Below, piece after piece: positions 33,219 through 44,274 of a DNA stretch of 64,000 nt (position 1 is the first letter of the stretch; every line of letters starts with the position of its first letter). This stretch comes from Gnomoniopsis sp. IMI 355080 (taxonomy: Eukaryota > Ascomycota > Sordariomycetes > Diaporthales > Gnomoniaceae), in contig JAPEVC010000086.1 of assembly GCA_027946555.1 (NCBI GenBank), positions 62,001 through 126,000 on the forward strand, given 5' to 3'. The notes under the pieces were generated by a model. It was not told the origin of the DNA, did not search any database, and saw nothing but the letters and a program-made list of their open reading frames with translations. The position numbers and the translations under genes are program-made.

Positions 33219-35720
33219 ATGCCCGCCATGCCCTCGACCGCGCTCGTGAGCAACGGCGTCGTCGCGCGGAAGCCTGACCTCTCCCTCGTGTCCGACGATG
33301 ACTTTGTCTATGAGCAAGATATTCAGCGTAACGCCGGCAGCACGAAACCATGGCTGGCGTACCTCGAGTTCAAGACCCAGCACGGCACCATACAGGAGCA
33401 GGCCTACGTGCTTGAGCGCGCCTGCATACAGCTGCCGCGCTCATACAAACTGTGGAAGCTCTATCTCAACTTTCGGACTAAACACATTACAAAGCTCAAT
33501 GCCGCTGTGTTTGCGGGCGAGTATCGCAAGGTCAACGCGCTTTTCGAGCGCGCGCTGATTCTGCTCAACAAAATGCCGAGGATATGGACCATGTACCTCA
33601 AGTTCCTGATGCAGCAGCCTCTGGTCACCGTTACGCGACACGCTTTCGACCGTGCCCTGCGAGCCCTTCCTATATCACAGCACAATAGGATATGGGCTCT
33701 TTATCGACCATTTGCAAACTCGGCCGGAGGCATGACGGCGGTCAAGATTTGGAGGCGGTACATGCAGGTGCACCCCGAGGATGCTGAAGACTTCATTGAG
33801 CTTCTTGTCCAGGTGGGGCTGTATACGGAGGCCGTCCACAAGTATATCTCGGTCCTCAACAACCCGCGATTCCAGAGCAAAAATGGCAAAGGGCACTACG
33901 AGCTATGGAGTGAGATGGTTGACCTTATTGTCGAACACGCGACCAAGGTCGAGACTGGTCACGAGACAGGTATCAACGTCGAGCAAATCATACGCAGCGG
34001 TATCGAACGTTTCGCAGACCAGAGGGGCAAGCTTTGGGTAGGGCTCGCAACTTATTGGATAAGAAAAGGAGCCTTCGAGCGAGCAAGAGACGTTTTCGAA
34101 GAGGGCATCACAACGGTTATGACTGTTCGCGATTTCACCCTTGTCTTCGACTCATACGCGGAGTTCGAAGAGTCCATTATTGGTGCGCTTATGGAGGTGG
34201 CCCAGACACGTGCCGAGAAAGGGATTGTCGATGAGAATGCGGACTTTGATTTGGATATCCGCATGATGAGATTCGAGCATATCATGGATCGTCGGCCATT
34301 CCTCCTGAACGACGTTCTATTACGCCAGAATCCGAACAATGTCAATGAATGGGAGAAGCGCGTCGGGCTTTGGGGCGACAACAAGGAGCAGGTTGTGCAG
34401 ACCTACACTGATGCCATCGCGGCAATACAACCTAAGAAAGCAATCGGGGCCTTTCACCAGCTGTGGGCGAATTACGCCAAATTGTACGAAAAGGGTGGAG
34501 ATCTTAGAAATGCACGCATCATCATGGACAAGGCCGTCAAGGTTCCATTCAAGTCTGTGGCTGAGCTGGCAGATATGTGGATTGAATGGGCAGAGATGGA
34601 ACTGCGGAACGAAAATTTTGATGAGGCTGTTAAGATCATGGCCAAGGCGGTCCAGTCACCAAAACGTTCGACAGTGGACTACTTCGACGAAACACTTTCA
34701 CCCCAGCAAAGAGTGCATAAAAGTTGGAAACTATGGAGCTTCTATGTGGATTTGGTGGAGAGCGTTAGCTCTCTTGAAGAGACAAAGAAGGTCTATGAGA
34801 GGATATTTGAGCTTCGGATCGCCACACCACAGACGGTTGTCAACTACGCCAACTTGCTGGCGGAAAACAACTACTACGAGGAGTCTTTCAAGATTTACGA
34901 ACGCGGCCTGGATCTCTTCAGCTACCCGGTTGCGTTTGAGATTTGGAACTTGTACCTCACCAAGGCCGTGGACCGTCAGATCGGAATAGAGCGTTTGAGG
35001 GATCTTTTCGAGCAAGCCATTGAGGACTGCCCACCGAAGTTTGCCAAGGTTTTGTATCTAATGTACGGCAATCTGGAAGAAGAGAGAGGTCTTGCACGGC
35101 ACGCCATGCGTATCTATGAGCGAGCAACAAGGGCCGTTGCCGACGAGGACCGCGCCGACATGTTCAATTTCTACATTACCAAGTCAGCATCCAACTTCGG
35201 GCTGCCGTCGACCAGACCAATCTACGAGCGGGCCATTGCCGCCCTCCCAGACAAAGAGGCTCGTGACATGTGCCTCAAGTTTGCAGACATGGAGAAGCGT
35301 CTGGGCGAAATCGACCGGGCGCGCGCCATTTACGGACACGCCTCGCAATACTGCGACCCTCGCACGAATCCGGACTTTTGGACAAAGTGGGAGCAATTCG
35401 AGGTCCAGCACGGCAACGAGGACACATTCAAGGAGATGCGACGCATCAAACGCAGCGTCCAGGCGCAGTACAACACGGACGTCAATTTCATTGCCTCTCA
35501 GGCCATCGCCAGAAGTCAGGCTGCGGCCCAGGCACAGGGAGATGGCGGCGAAGGCGGCGAGGCGGACCAAGGGGTGATGGATGCCATGGCTGCGCTTGAA
35601 AGACAGGCTCGTGCACCAGTGGGCTTCGTGGCTGCGGAAGATAATCCCAGGGGTGAGCAGGCTCCAGCGCCTGTCGTGGCCAATCCCGATGAAATCGATA
35701 TCGACGACATGGATGAATGA
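33219..35720 (+). CDS. SYF1: Pre-mRNA splicing factor Syf1 (HAT-repeat protein)
   Basis: A scaffold of the Prp19-associated NineTeen complex in the active spliceosome (family knowledge). One exon, 833 residues, starting MPAMPSTALVSNG. Half-a-TPR (HAT) repeats run through nearly the whole chain, each with the W-x-x-Y/F and Y-E-R-A type spacing: KPWLAYLEFK, YKLWKLYLNFR, RIWTMYLKFL, RIWALYRPFA, VNEWEKRVGLW, AIYGHASQYCDPRTNPDFW. VLERACIQLPRSYKLWK and NYYEESFKIYERGLDLF are strongly conserved Syf1 segments. The C-terminal ~90 residues are Ala/Gln/Gly-rich then acidic, ending PDEIDIDDMDE, as in fungal orthologues. Length matches orthologues (about 820-860). Confidence 0.96.
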   Translation: MPAMPSTALVSNGVVARKPDLSLVSDDDFVYEQDIQRNAGSTKPWLAYLEFKTQHGTIQEQAYVLERACIQLPRSYKLWKLYLNFRTKHITKLNAAVFAGEYRKVNALFERALILLNKMPRIWTMYLKFLMQQPLVTVTRHAFDRALRALPISQHNRIWALYRPFANSAGGMTAVKIWRRYMQVHPEDAEDFIELLVQVGLYTEAVHKYISVLNNPRFQSKNGKGHYELWSEMVDLIVEHATKVETGHETGINVEQIIRSGIERFADQRGKLWVGLATYWIRKGAFERARDVFEEGITTVMTVRDFTLVFDSYAEFEESIIGALMEVAQTRAEKGIVDENADFDLDIRMMRFEHIMDRRPFLLNDVLLRQNPNNVNEWEKRVGLWGDNKEQVVQTYTDAIAAIQPKKAIGAFHQLWANYAKLYEKGGDLRNARIIMDKAVKVPFKSVAELADMWIEWAEMELRNENFDEAVKIMAKAVQSPKRSTVDYFDETLSPQQRVHKSWKLWSFYVDLVESVSSLEETKKVYERIFELRIATPQTVVNYANLLAENNYYEESFKIYERGLDLFSYPVAFEIWNLYLTKAVDRQIGIERLRDLFEQAIEDCPPKFAKVLYLMYGNLEEERGLARHAMRIYERATRAVADEDRADMFNFYITKSASNFGLPSTRPIYERAIAALPDKEARDMCLKFADMEKRLGEIDRARAIYGHASQYCDPRTNPDFWTKWEQFEVQHGNEDTFKEMRRIKRSVQAQYNTDVNFIASQAIARSQAAAQAQGDGGEGGEADQGVMDAMAALERQARAPVGFVAAEDNPRGEQAPAPVVANPDEIDIDDMDE

Positions 35721-36115
35721 TCGGAGGTGAGCATATAGAAGGACACTTGGCGCACAAAGTGGAAAGCGGGGTTTGGTAGCATCTGGAAATATTGAAGATT
35801 TGGTTCGTTCATGATCAACGCGTTTTGTTCGAGGATATGACCGCAAAGGCGCAGGAGGGAGCAGCATGTTTTCTTCTTCCCCTCTTTTCGACCGACGATT
35901 CAATTTATTTTGATGCAAAAGATGCTAACTTCCCATTGAGAAAGACGCCAGCCAACCAGTGGACGCACGTGAATTGAATCGCGCCGGGCAATATAACAAT
36001 GTTTTCCCGTCCTCCGCCGGCTATCTTTTTCCGTGCCGCCTTTCCAAAAGGTTTCACTTCGTACACAACAAAAGTTCCTACGCGCTCACCACGTCCTGCT
36101 GTACCGCGTGATCCG
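35721..36115. other. Convergent intergenic region
   Basis: Between the 3' ends of SYF1 and the small minus-strand gene. No separate feature is supported. Confidence 0.4.
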
Positions 36116-36467
36116 TTACTTTTTCGTTCCCCAGCCCTTCTCGGCCAGCTTCTCATGGTACTTGTCGGCATAGTTCTTGTCAACATGCCCATCTCTGGAG
36201 GCTGGGGTGCTATATATAGAGCCCTTGCGGCGCTGGAACCGGCTGGGCGGTGTTTTGGAGGCATCCCATTCGACAGACATGCGTCTGTCGCCGCTTGCTT
36301 CAGATGTGGGAGAGGTAGAGAAGTTTTCTAGGCCGGGAGCCTCTTGGACTGCGGCGGTTTGGGTCTGGTCATGTTCTGTGACGGCATCCTTGAGTGAGCA
36401 ATCATTCACCACCTTCACGTACGTCCTTGTGGTAAATCATTAGGAAGAGACTACACGAACCGGTCAT
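36116..36467 (-). CDS. Small conserved fungal protein, function unknown
   Basis: An 88-residue product is inferred from two exons on minus: a 7-nt coding exon (36461-36467) and 36116-36375, joined across an 85-nt intron (GTTCGT donor, TCACAG acceptor). The result starts MTEHDQTQTAAVQEAPG. The C-terminal half is the recognisable part: SVEWDASKTPPSRFQRRKGS, then IYSTPASRDGHVDKNYA and a helical YHEKLAEKGWG tail. I recall similar short proteins in many filamentous ascomycetes, annotated only as hypothetical. It is hydrophilic, without signal peptide or membrane segment. Two STRE-like AGGGG motifs lie 128-140 bp upstream of the start. The exact first exon is the weak point; other short upstream exons are possible. 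Confidence 0.65.
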
Positions 36468-36594
36468 GGTGATTGTGAGTGTCGGTATGTCTTTGGTTGG
36501 AGAGGGTGGTGTCTTCTAGAAAGATGGAATCAAAATAGCTGAGGGTTTGTTGATGAAGTTGTTCCAAGTGGAATCGAGTGGCATGTGTACCAGG

Positions 36595-36606
36595 AGGGGA
36601 GAGGGG
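36595..36606 (-). promoter_or_regulatory. Pair of STRE-like AGGGG elements
   Basis: Two AGGGG pentamers (36595-36599 and 36602-36606) sit 128-140 bp upstream of the small-protein start codon. AGGGG/CCCCT is the stress response element bound by Msn2/4-type zinc fingers. The motif is short and chance occurrence is easy; position is the only support. Confidence 0.3.
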
Positions 36607-38293
36607 TCATCAGATGGCTTTATAGGACGAGACTGATAGGTCATGGCGAAGAAGCGATTTGTCTTTGCAGGTAGGTGAGTTGGGTAACTCGAGGGATCGG
36701 CAAGGATGTAGCCTTTCTTGAGGACATCGATCTTGGGGAGAAGGCGGGAGAGTCATCCCGTCTGCCAAGCTCCTTTCACTAGGTTTGCATCATCTGCAAA
36801 TGGAAGTCAAGCACATGGCACCTCCCTGATCTCGTAGTGCTTTTGCCAGGCGCTAAGGGGAAGGAAGCTACTGGATGCTCTTGATTTATCTTGCAGTGCT
36901 TTGTTGGAGGAGATCCCCAAGATGCCTCTAGGACTGTGTGGATAGCATGCTTCCGAATGGGGAACCCAACATACCTACCTTGTTCATCCTCCTAAAGTTC
37001 CAACCCAATCTGAGCCTTACTAGATCTCAATTACCTGGTCTTTAGTTCCTAGACATTGTTGTTGTAGCCGACGTATACAATACAGGACAGGACAGTAGGA
37101 TCAGTCGGCACATAGTATACAGAGATAGAACATAGTGGTGGTCTTTGTGAAGATGCAACTGAAGCAGTATTACGTCACAATCCCTGGTTTGCCCCCCTTC
37201 ACTAGTGATATGGTAGTATCACATCTTTTACCTACGCAGTCGGGCAGTACATCTCGATGGGCTATCTGTGATACAAGGGACCTGGTGACGTGCACAAAGA
37301 AGGCCCTAGCACCCTAGCACCAAAGGTGCGGTGGCATTGCAGTTGAGTACTTAGGTAGTGTTTGATCAGAATTGTTGCAGAGGCTGAAAGGGTGTAGGGT
37401 GCGGCTTCGAGACTCGATATCTAGCATCAGCTTTCAGCCTCTTGATTCGGCACAAGTTTTGTTGGGAGCACCGCTAAGTAGGGGGGAAAGGACCGGTCTG
37501 GGTGCTGACGTTCAGTTCACTAGCAATACGGGAAGAAAGCTTGCGTGGTGGAAGGCCAACTCGGAAGATCGCCTGACATGCCACAAGGGCCATGATCGAC
37601 AAATGGTACCCTCCCCCTCCGGAGAACGGCATCCGTATATCTAGGGTACCTACAGATGCTTAGATGCTTTTGAATGTTGTAGCTGCTCACGTGCTACATC
37701 TGTGAAGGCGGTGCTACTATCTGGTCTGTAAGAGCTGTAGGCTTGGCACTCACCGTCTCTTCTGTGCACCGTGGCCTGCGTGGGATGCCTTTGATCATTG
37801 CCTGGCTGACAGGGCTGAGTGACAGTTTTTAATTATCATTTTTGGCTCAACGGGGTAACATTTTCGGGTTGTATGTAAACAGAGGGTCAGTGCAATCAGC
37901 CCTGCCACACTGCCAGACAGGACGTTTGCGATAAGCTCCTCCTAGAGTTAGCGGCTGAGTTGACGCGAACGATTTCCCCAGATTTCACTGCTTTGGCACT
38001 AGCAGCCAGCTATCATCCATGCAATGCCATGGAGCGATTCTACTGGCTGGTTGCGGTGCACATCCCTAGTACCTGGGTACTTAGCAGCGGCCGGTGAGTC
38101 TTATTGGGTGCTTGTCATATACAAGATAGCATTGGTCTGATAGGAAAAAGGGGATCATGTCGGCCGTCATTCGCTGCAAGTCGAAACCGTCTTTTTCGAT
38201 GAGCGAGTGTCTCGGAGGCACACACACTATAGGGAGCCAAGAAATAGGCGTTCAAGGAATGTATATTACTAGGGCGTCAAGCCCTGGGGTCGG

Positions 38294-38346
38294 ATATCAT
38301 CAGTATTTATCATCAGCAGCATTATATAATCATCAGCATCAGTATT
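38294..38346. repeat. Imperfect ATCATCAG-rich repeat
   Basis: A run of CATCAG/ATCATCAG units interrupted by TATTTAT and TATATA blocks, in non-coding sequence just downstream of the Egh16-like gene. It looks like simple-sequence expansion. Confidence 0.5.
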
Positions 38347-38425
38347 CCAGCCCTTCTCAGAAAGAATCCCGTCTTTCCCAGCCGCCCCCCTTCAAGTCTG
38401 GGTAGCAGCACTCTCACATGTCCTT

Positions 38426-39251
38426 TCAGATCTCCTCGCCATCCTCGCGAAGAGCCTCCAAGTCCTCAGCGGACATGCCGAGCGCCGCAGCCTCCTCCTC
38501 CAAGTCACGCTTGGCCTTCCTTGCCTTCAGTGCCAGCGTGTTTTTCCTGACAACTTGGGCCAGAGCACGACGGGCAGCGGCAGCAGTGTTGTTGGGGCTG
38601 CCCATCTGGACGGGAATGACACCGCCAAAGGGACCGGCGTTGGCGGGGTTCTGGCACCGCACCAAGCACACGTTGTTCTGTCCAGCGACGGTACCAGTGC
38701 AAGACTGGTCAGCGGGGATGGCGGCGTTGAGGGGGAAGTCGGTGGTGGCACCGTCCTGGGAATGATTGTTAGTCTTGTTGTTTCTTTCTCATCACATGTT
38801 GCTATTTGAGTTTACTTACCCTGTTGCGGCCGTTTTGGCCGGGGACGTTTGTCGTTACTTGGATGTTGGTCCACTGGGTGGCAGTGCCGTCGGCGTTGAC
38901 CATGCACTCGTATGGACCAGCACCGTCACCATTGACCTGGTGGACGGTCATCTGGACCTGGCCACCGGGACTGACCTGGGGGAGCTGCTGGCCCGTCTCG
39001 GCCATGATGGCCTGGGTGCCGGCCTCGAGGTCGTTCTCACCTCCTCCAAGAGTCTGGCCGACAGTGTCGGCGTTCTGGCCCTTGAAGCGGGTAGAATCCT
39101 GCTGGAAAGGGTCGCGGCGAGTGCCGTCACGAGGGGTCGAGGTGTCGACACCAAGAGCCATGCCAGCACCGCCGGCATCGCCAACGGCCTTGATGATGGC
39201 ACCGTGGCCGGCCACGAGGGGAATGAGTGCGAGGAGGGCTGCGGTCTTCAT
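38426..39251 (-). CDS. Secreted Egh16/GAS1-like protein (DUF3129)
   Basis: Family members include powdery mildew Egh16 proteins and Magnaporthe GAS1/GAS2, expressed in infection structures, and relatives in insect pathogens and saprotrophs (family knowledge). Two exons on minus: 38820-39251 and 38426-38755, with a 64-nt intron; the product has 253 residues. It begins MKTAALLALIPLVAG, a clear signal peptide, followed by HGAIIKAVGDAGGAG. GMALGVDTSTPRDGTRRDPF and VHQVNGDGAGPYECMVNAD are family hallmarks; four Cys remain after the signal peptide (ECM, QSC, NVC, VRC). The last ~35 residues are charged and helical, first Arg/Lys-rich then Glu/Asp-rich. A TATATA element lies about 150 bp upstream (near 39401). 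The family name is secure; activity and any link with virulence in this organism are not. Confidence 0.9.
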
Positions 39252-41956
39252 TGTGAAAGAAAGTGTGAATTGTATTACCTGCACAGCAGGAGATCGAACT
39301 ATTATTAAGACTTGGAGTGAAGACGAGGCGTTGATGAGAACCGATGCAGATGCTGATGAACAGGATTCTCTTGCCTCAAAGGGTAGGTGGATGAGGACCA
39401 TTATATAGATCTTCGGATTCAAAGACTTCAGTCTTGGTTCTTTTGTCGGACGGTGATAAGTCTCACAGCAGCTATAGTGCCCAATGCCTACCGACGCTTG
39501 AGAGCTCGATCCGTGTATCAGCCGTGAAGTTCTGCAGATTCGATCACGTAGTATGTTACCATTCCTGTCTGCCAGCAATCATCGGGCCAAACCGCCAAGT
39601 TGAAGGATAACCTCTCCTGACGCAACATCACGAAGGTGGTGGCTATGCACACGACATGTGGTCGTAAGGACCATATCCCTGGACTGCAATGTCACTTCTG
39701 AACGGGGGATCAAGGCTTAGCACACGTTGACAAGCCTGGGCTGCCGATCTGGTCAGAGAGAGCCGTTTGCTGGCGGGAATCGATCAGCCAGGCTTCTTTA
39801 GAGAGGGCCACGAGAGTCATGAAAATCCTCCAGGAGGATCACAAACACTGTATTAAGGCCAGGGGTGATACAAGCCCAGCCATCAGGCCGTGTCCCTCCT
39901 GGCTTTGATCATGTTCGGCGGTTTGTCTTGGCTAACGCTTGGTGAACCTATCGCATTCGCTGGGGGCAGTTATCAACAAGAAATAATGGTGAAGCGATTT
40001 TGTAGATCCGTCTTGGCTCCGAGGATCTGGAGGCCCACGATCAGCATATCTTGCTGGCAAAACTGCTACCAAGCTTTCGTAGGTATTCTTGGCTGCAGAA
40101 ACGTATAGGTAATCGAGTTGGACAATCAAACAGCATGTAAATGCGCCTCCGTGCACTCTACCGTCCGAAGATCAGGAAACGTCCGAATCGCTTGGCAGGT
40201 CTGTCTGTAAGTCTGAATTGTCAGGAAACGTCCGAAGCGCTTGGCAGGTCACGCCGGCCTTCCCGTTGGTTCTGTGCGGTTTCATGCAGTCTGTACCCAA
40301 CCAACCAGCCAGCCAGACGCCTGGTAACAAACCAGACAAGACGGAGGAGGGTCGGTAGTGCTTCCGAGCCGCTTGGCACGCGAAAGCCAAGATCTGACCT
40401 TCTCACAACATTAATGATGCTAACTGGCGTTGAGGCCGTCGATCACCGCTTGGCTTGCCCAGCCCGCCTAGATGAGGGTTCGCAAATCGTTCTCATTCCC
40501 GGATACTGGCAGCATGATCTTCAACAATGGTGCTGCTGTCAAAATGGACTTGCAGGGCCGCTTTGACACCTACAGCAAACACGCGTGGGCCAGGTTCTAT
40601 TCTACTTCAATCTGAACCCTCCTGCCACCTGTCAACCGCTTTAGTATTATTCCGAGGTACCAAACCACCAATCAACTGTGTGGCTGAATAGGAACGAATC
40701 ATGGTCTCGGTGGGTCGTCTGGTGACTGAGCAGGTGTTGGAATAGAAATGTTCCGAAGGTCCTGTCGGAAGACTAGACGAGAATCGGGCTGCGACGAAAA
40801 GCTTCCAATCCACCAGAGCACTGGCGAAACGTGAGACTCGATCACCATTGTTCGCATCAGCTACCCCGAGGCGAAAGGTCGGAGAGCCAATCGCAAGGCG
40901 GTGGCTTCGACAATGGGTGAGACGGAAGGGCGTACCGATTATCGGACGAAGGACTCAGCCCTCCGACCGAACGACAACTCCATCCGGAGTCGTGCCAAAT
41001 TTTCGATAATACAGGTTGATGTTTTGGAATTCGAGGACAGTCTTGGAAATGAAGAATTCAACTTTATGATCGCCCTACGGGGCTTCATTTGCTTTGTTAT
41101 GCACAAGCTTCTGGTGTACGAGCGATAAAGCGATGCAGTAAGTTGGTGAGAAGTTGTTGGGGTCGCTACTTGACATACTAAGAATAGCACTCCATCAAAG
41201 TAGAGCACTCGCGATTGGACCAAGGGGAGGGGGGAACAACAATACCAAATGCACGCATTGAAAAATTGCCTAGATACTTCAGGATGTGATCTTCTCCGAA
41301 CTCTTCCATCGACCATTCCTTGATTCTCAGAGAAGCAGTACCCACATCGTCGCACATTGTCACACTCTCAAGTGTCTGCTGTACGGCTGGACCAAAATGC
41401 GCCGTGTAGAGAGTGTCCGGGTGAGGACAGCACGTGATTCGTAGAGTGTGTCGTGGCAATAGAGATGTCTGCTGCGAGTGCACTCGTTTGCCGCTCTAGT
41501 GGTATGAGTGAGTAAGTAGGTATGGTTGTGACAAGAATGAGGCTGCTGTTCTGTCCGTGTTGGTCTAGTGGATCCAGCACTCCGAGGCCCCACACCAAGG
41601 CTCGGCCCGCCCCATAGCTTACCTAAGTCTCAATTTACAGTGCTTTCGCATTAGGCAGGCACGACATACATCGGTCAATGTTTTCGACTCGAAAAATCTC
41701 GTGCCATACCTAATCATTGTAACGTTGGGCTATGACACATAAAGTCAGCCAAGAGAGTCCTCGGTTCATGAGTTAGCATTATCAGACTTTAGGTTGCGGT
41801 AAAGGCAAGCTGAACTAATAGTCGACAAATGAGCTGACTCATCCGGCGAAGGACTCTGCACATGCTCATGACAGCACGGCATTCACACTGGTAGCGGTTG
41901 CTATTGGGAGAAGTTTGCAAATTCAATTCACCTATTTCAATCGCCGCAGGTGATAC
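39252..41956. other. 2.7-kb intergenic region
   Basis: Between the start of the Egh16-like gene (minus) and CCA1 (plus), so it holds two divergent promoters plus about 2 kb without a recognised gene. It contains a 30-bp near-perfect direct repeat (40172-40201, 40221-40250). A minus-strand frame around 41180-41480 looks mildly protein-like but is unrecognised and lacks support. Confidence 0.4.
40172..40250. repeat. 30-bp direct repeat, two copies
   Basis: The unit beginning TCAGGAAACGTCCGAA and ending CTTGGCAGGTC occurs at 40172-40201 and 40221-40250 with one mismatch (T/G). Copies start 49 bp apart. A third, degraded relative (CCGAGCCGCTTGGCA) lies near 40365. Confidence 0.75.
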
Positions 41957-43692
41957 ATGTATCGACTAATCGGCCGGTTCTCACCTGTTCGAGCGAGGGA
42001 CCTTCCATTGTGGCAAATGAAAAGAAAGATCAGTTCCTCCAGCATCAACATGACGACCACAGTGCAGCTCGACCCAAAGGAGAGCCAGCTCAAGCGATTG
42101 CTTCTCGATACTGCCGACTACATCAACACCGTCAACAACCAGTCTGGTCGCAAAGAGCCCGGCTTAGATGACAAGCTGGTTTTGAGATGGGCGGGTGGCT
42201 GGGTACGCGACAAGCTTCTTGGCCGTCAAAGTCACGACATCGACGTGGCAATCAACTCCATGACGGGCGAGGCGTTTGGCGAGGCGCTGAAAGGCTTCTG
42301 CAACATCCCCGCCAATATCAAGAAGCACGACCTGCAGAAGCAAGATGTCGGCAACATCCACCATATCGAGAAAAATCCGGAAAAATCAAAGAATCTGGCA
42401 ACGGCCACATGTAAAATCTTTGGTCTGGATGTCGACTTTGTGAACCTGCGGACAGAGACCTACGCAGAGGATAGCCGGAATCCTCAAGTGGAGTTCGGCA
42501 CAGCCGAGGAGGATGCCCGCCGACGGGATGCAACGGTGAACGCGCTGTTCTACAACCTTCATACCGACGAAGTGGAAGACTTCGTGGGAGGTATTGATGA
42601 TATGCAGGCAAAGATCATCCGCACACCTATGGAACCGTTCCAGACGTTTATGGATGACCCATTGCGCGTGGTCAGACTCGTGCGATTTGCCAGTCGATTT
42701 GGCTTCACTATTGAGCCAAATGTGAAAGAGTGTATGGGCAATGAGAGTGTGCTTAAGGCTTTCCAGGCCAAGATCAGCCGCGAGAGGGTAGGTGTGGAGG
42801 TCGAGAAGATGTTGAAAGGTGAGCCACCAACCCATTCCTCAAGGCAATATGGCAGCCTACTGATGCGACAACCACCAAAGGAGAGCATCCTCGAGATGCA
42901 ATTCGCTACATCGATGAGCTCGGGCTATACCACACCATATTCACCGACCCAGCTAAGCCTGAGATGCCGACACCAGACTTGGCTGGATGGAAAACCACAT
43001 GCCAATTCATGCACGACTTAGGCGCCCATGGTCTTTACAACGAGCTTGTCACCTCGGACGAAGAGAAATATCTGGCGTGGGTGCTCGTGTGTGTCGTCCC
43101 TTTTGCTAGGGCGCCAGGCCAAGTAAGCCGTTCCGAGAATTTGAAAAAGAACCGGCCTCTAGCGACACAGGCGGCACGTGAGGGTATCAAGGCCCCCAAT
43201 AAGGTCTCCGATCTTGTCACGGCGTCTTGGCTGCATCTTGAGGAAATTGCGGAGATGAAGAATCTTGTCTGCAGCGAAAATGAGCGCATGAATGAGAGAG
43301 ACTACTTTGGAATGGCAATTCGCCGATGGGATGCACAGGGAAAACACTGGCGACTCCAAGTCCTCTTTGCGATGCTCGACGATGTGATGACCAAAAGCAA
43401 GGGGACTCCCCCAGATGCGTCAACTTTGGCAGAGATTCGGAGCAGTTGGCAAGTCTTTATGGACCAGATACAAAAACTGGATCTGATGAGTGCGCCTTCC
43501 ATCCAGCCGCTGGTCGACGGGCGCATGCTCTCAAAAGCGTTTGACATCAAACCAGGCAAGTGGTTATCGCCTGCACTGGATGTGTGCATGGCATGGCAGC
43601 TGCGCAATCCTCAGGAAAGCGACCCAGCTGGTGCGGTGGAAGAGGTTCGGCGGCGCAAGGAGGACCTTGGAATCGCGCAGCTGTTACAGTAG
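41957..43692 (+). CDS. CCA1: CCA tRNA nucleotidyltransferase (class II), dual-targeted
   Basis: Adds the 3' CCA to tRNAs in cytosol, nucleus and mitochondria. Two exons, 41957-42818 and 42881-43692, with a 62-nt intron; 557 residues from the first ATG. The nucleotidyltransferase head has LRWAGGWVRDKLLGR and HDIDVAI, giving the metal-binding DxD pair, then RRRDATVNALFYNL and DDPLRVVRLVRFASRFGF, the class II signatures. The junction reads MLKGEHPRDAIRYIDELGLY, as in the family. In-frame ATGs at 41957, 42017 and 42050 are notable: the segment before the third is Arg/Ser-rich without acidic residues apart from one Asp, like a mitochondrial presequence, while MTTTVQLDPKES starts the cytosolic form. 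Yeast CCA1 uses the same alternative-start device. Confidence 0.95.
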
Positions 43693-44274
43693 GAATTTGA
43701 AGTACTAGGAATGGCTTATGAACTGCTATGCATTATCCGGAAGATTGTGCACAGGTTAATCGAGACGGCTCTGCATTAGATACCCTATAGAATCCCCAGA
43801 AGACTGAGGGTGCCCCCAATTTCGAAATCCTACCATGGGTGACCGTGAAACCAAGTCAGACAAAAGGAGGGGGAAAAAAACAAGAGGAAAACACAAGAAA
43901 AAATAGATCTAGCCAACACAACTTCAAATGAATTGCGATCAATGGGCTTCTGTCAGTCCATTACTTGTAGAGTCCAGTACGGGCTTCACCGTGTCTGATA
44001 ATAGAGGAGGTCGTTGTCTCACAGGCCAGGCACTCTCAGCATCCACCATGGCAGGTGGCTATAGGCACCTTCCGCCCCACATTTATTGCTAATACCAGGC
44101 CAGGCACAGCTCATCTCCAAGCCCTGAACGCAAGATGGATTGCAAGTCCACCAGAACGCACAGCAGCATCCCAAGCAAAAGCATATTTGTTTCATCACAT
44201 ACGTTGATTTCACACTCATTCATTCATTCATTCTACACCATCGTTTAAACACTTGAAGGAAACTTAGTGTCACC
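43693..44274. other. Intergenic, TTI2 promoter
   Basis: CCA1 3' UTR and TTI2 promoter. A short CATT tandem run (about 44216-44233) precedes the TTI2 start by about 40 bp. No coding feature. Confidence 0.4.

Larger units (their letters stand above)
36468..38425. other. 2-kb intergenic region
   Basis: Upstream of the small protein gene and downstream of the Egh16-like gene, both on minus. It contains two AGGGG (STRE-like) elements at 36595-36606, GGTACC palindrome members near 37350, 37647 and 38070, and an ATCATCAG-rich imperfect repeat at about 38294-38346. Short frames are not supported as genes. Confidence 0.4.

Noticed and set aside
35184..35918. A 244-codon minus-strand frame over the SYF1 3' end
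   Set aside because: Antisense shadow of the conserved SYF1 C-terminal HAT repeats, without recognisable features.
38766..39408. Plus-strand frames opposite the Egh16-like gene
   Set aside because: Antisense to a gene with clear signal peptide and family motifs; low-complexity Val/Gly or Pro/Thr-rich translations.
41555..41610. tRNA-like A box (TTGGTCTAGTGG)
   Set aside because: No B box (GGTTCGANTCC) follows at a suitable distance and no cloverleaf can be drawn.
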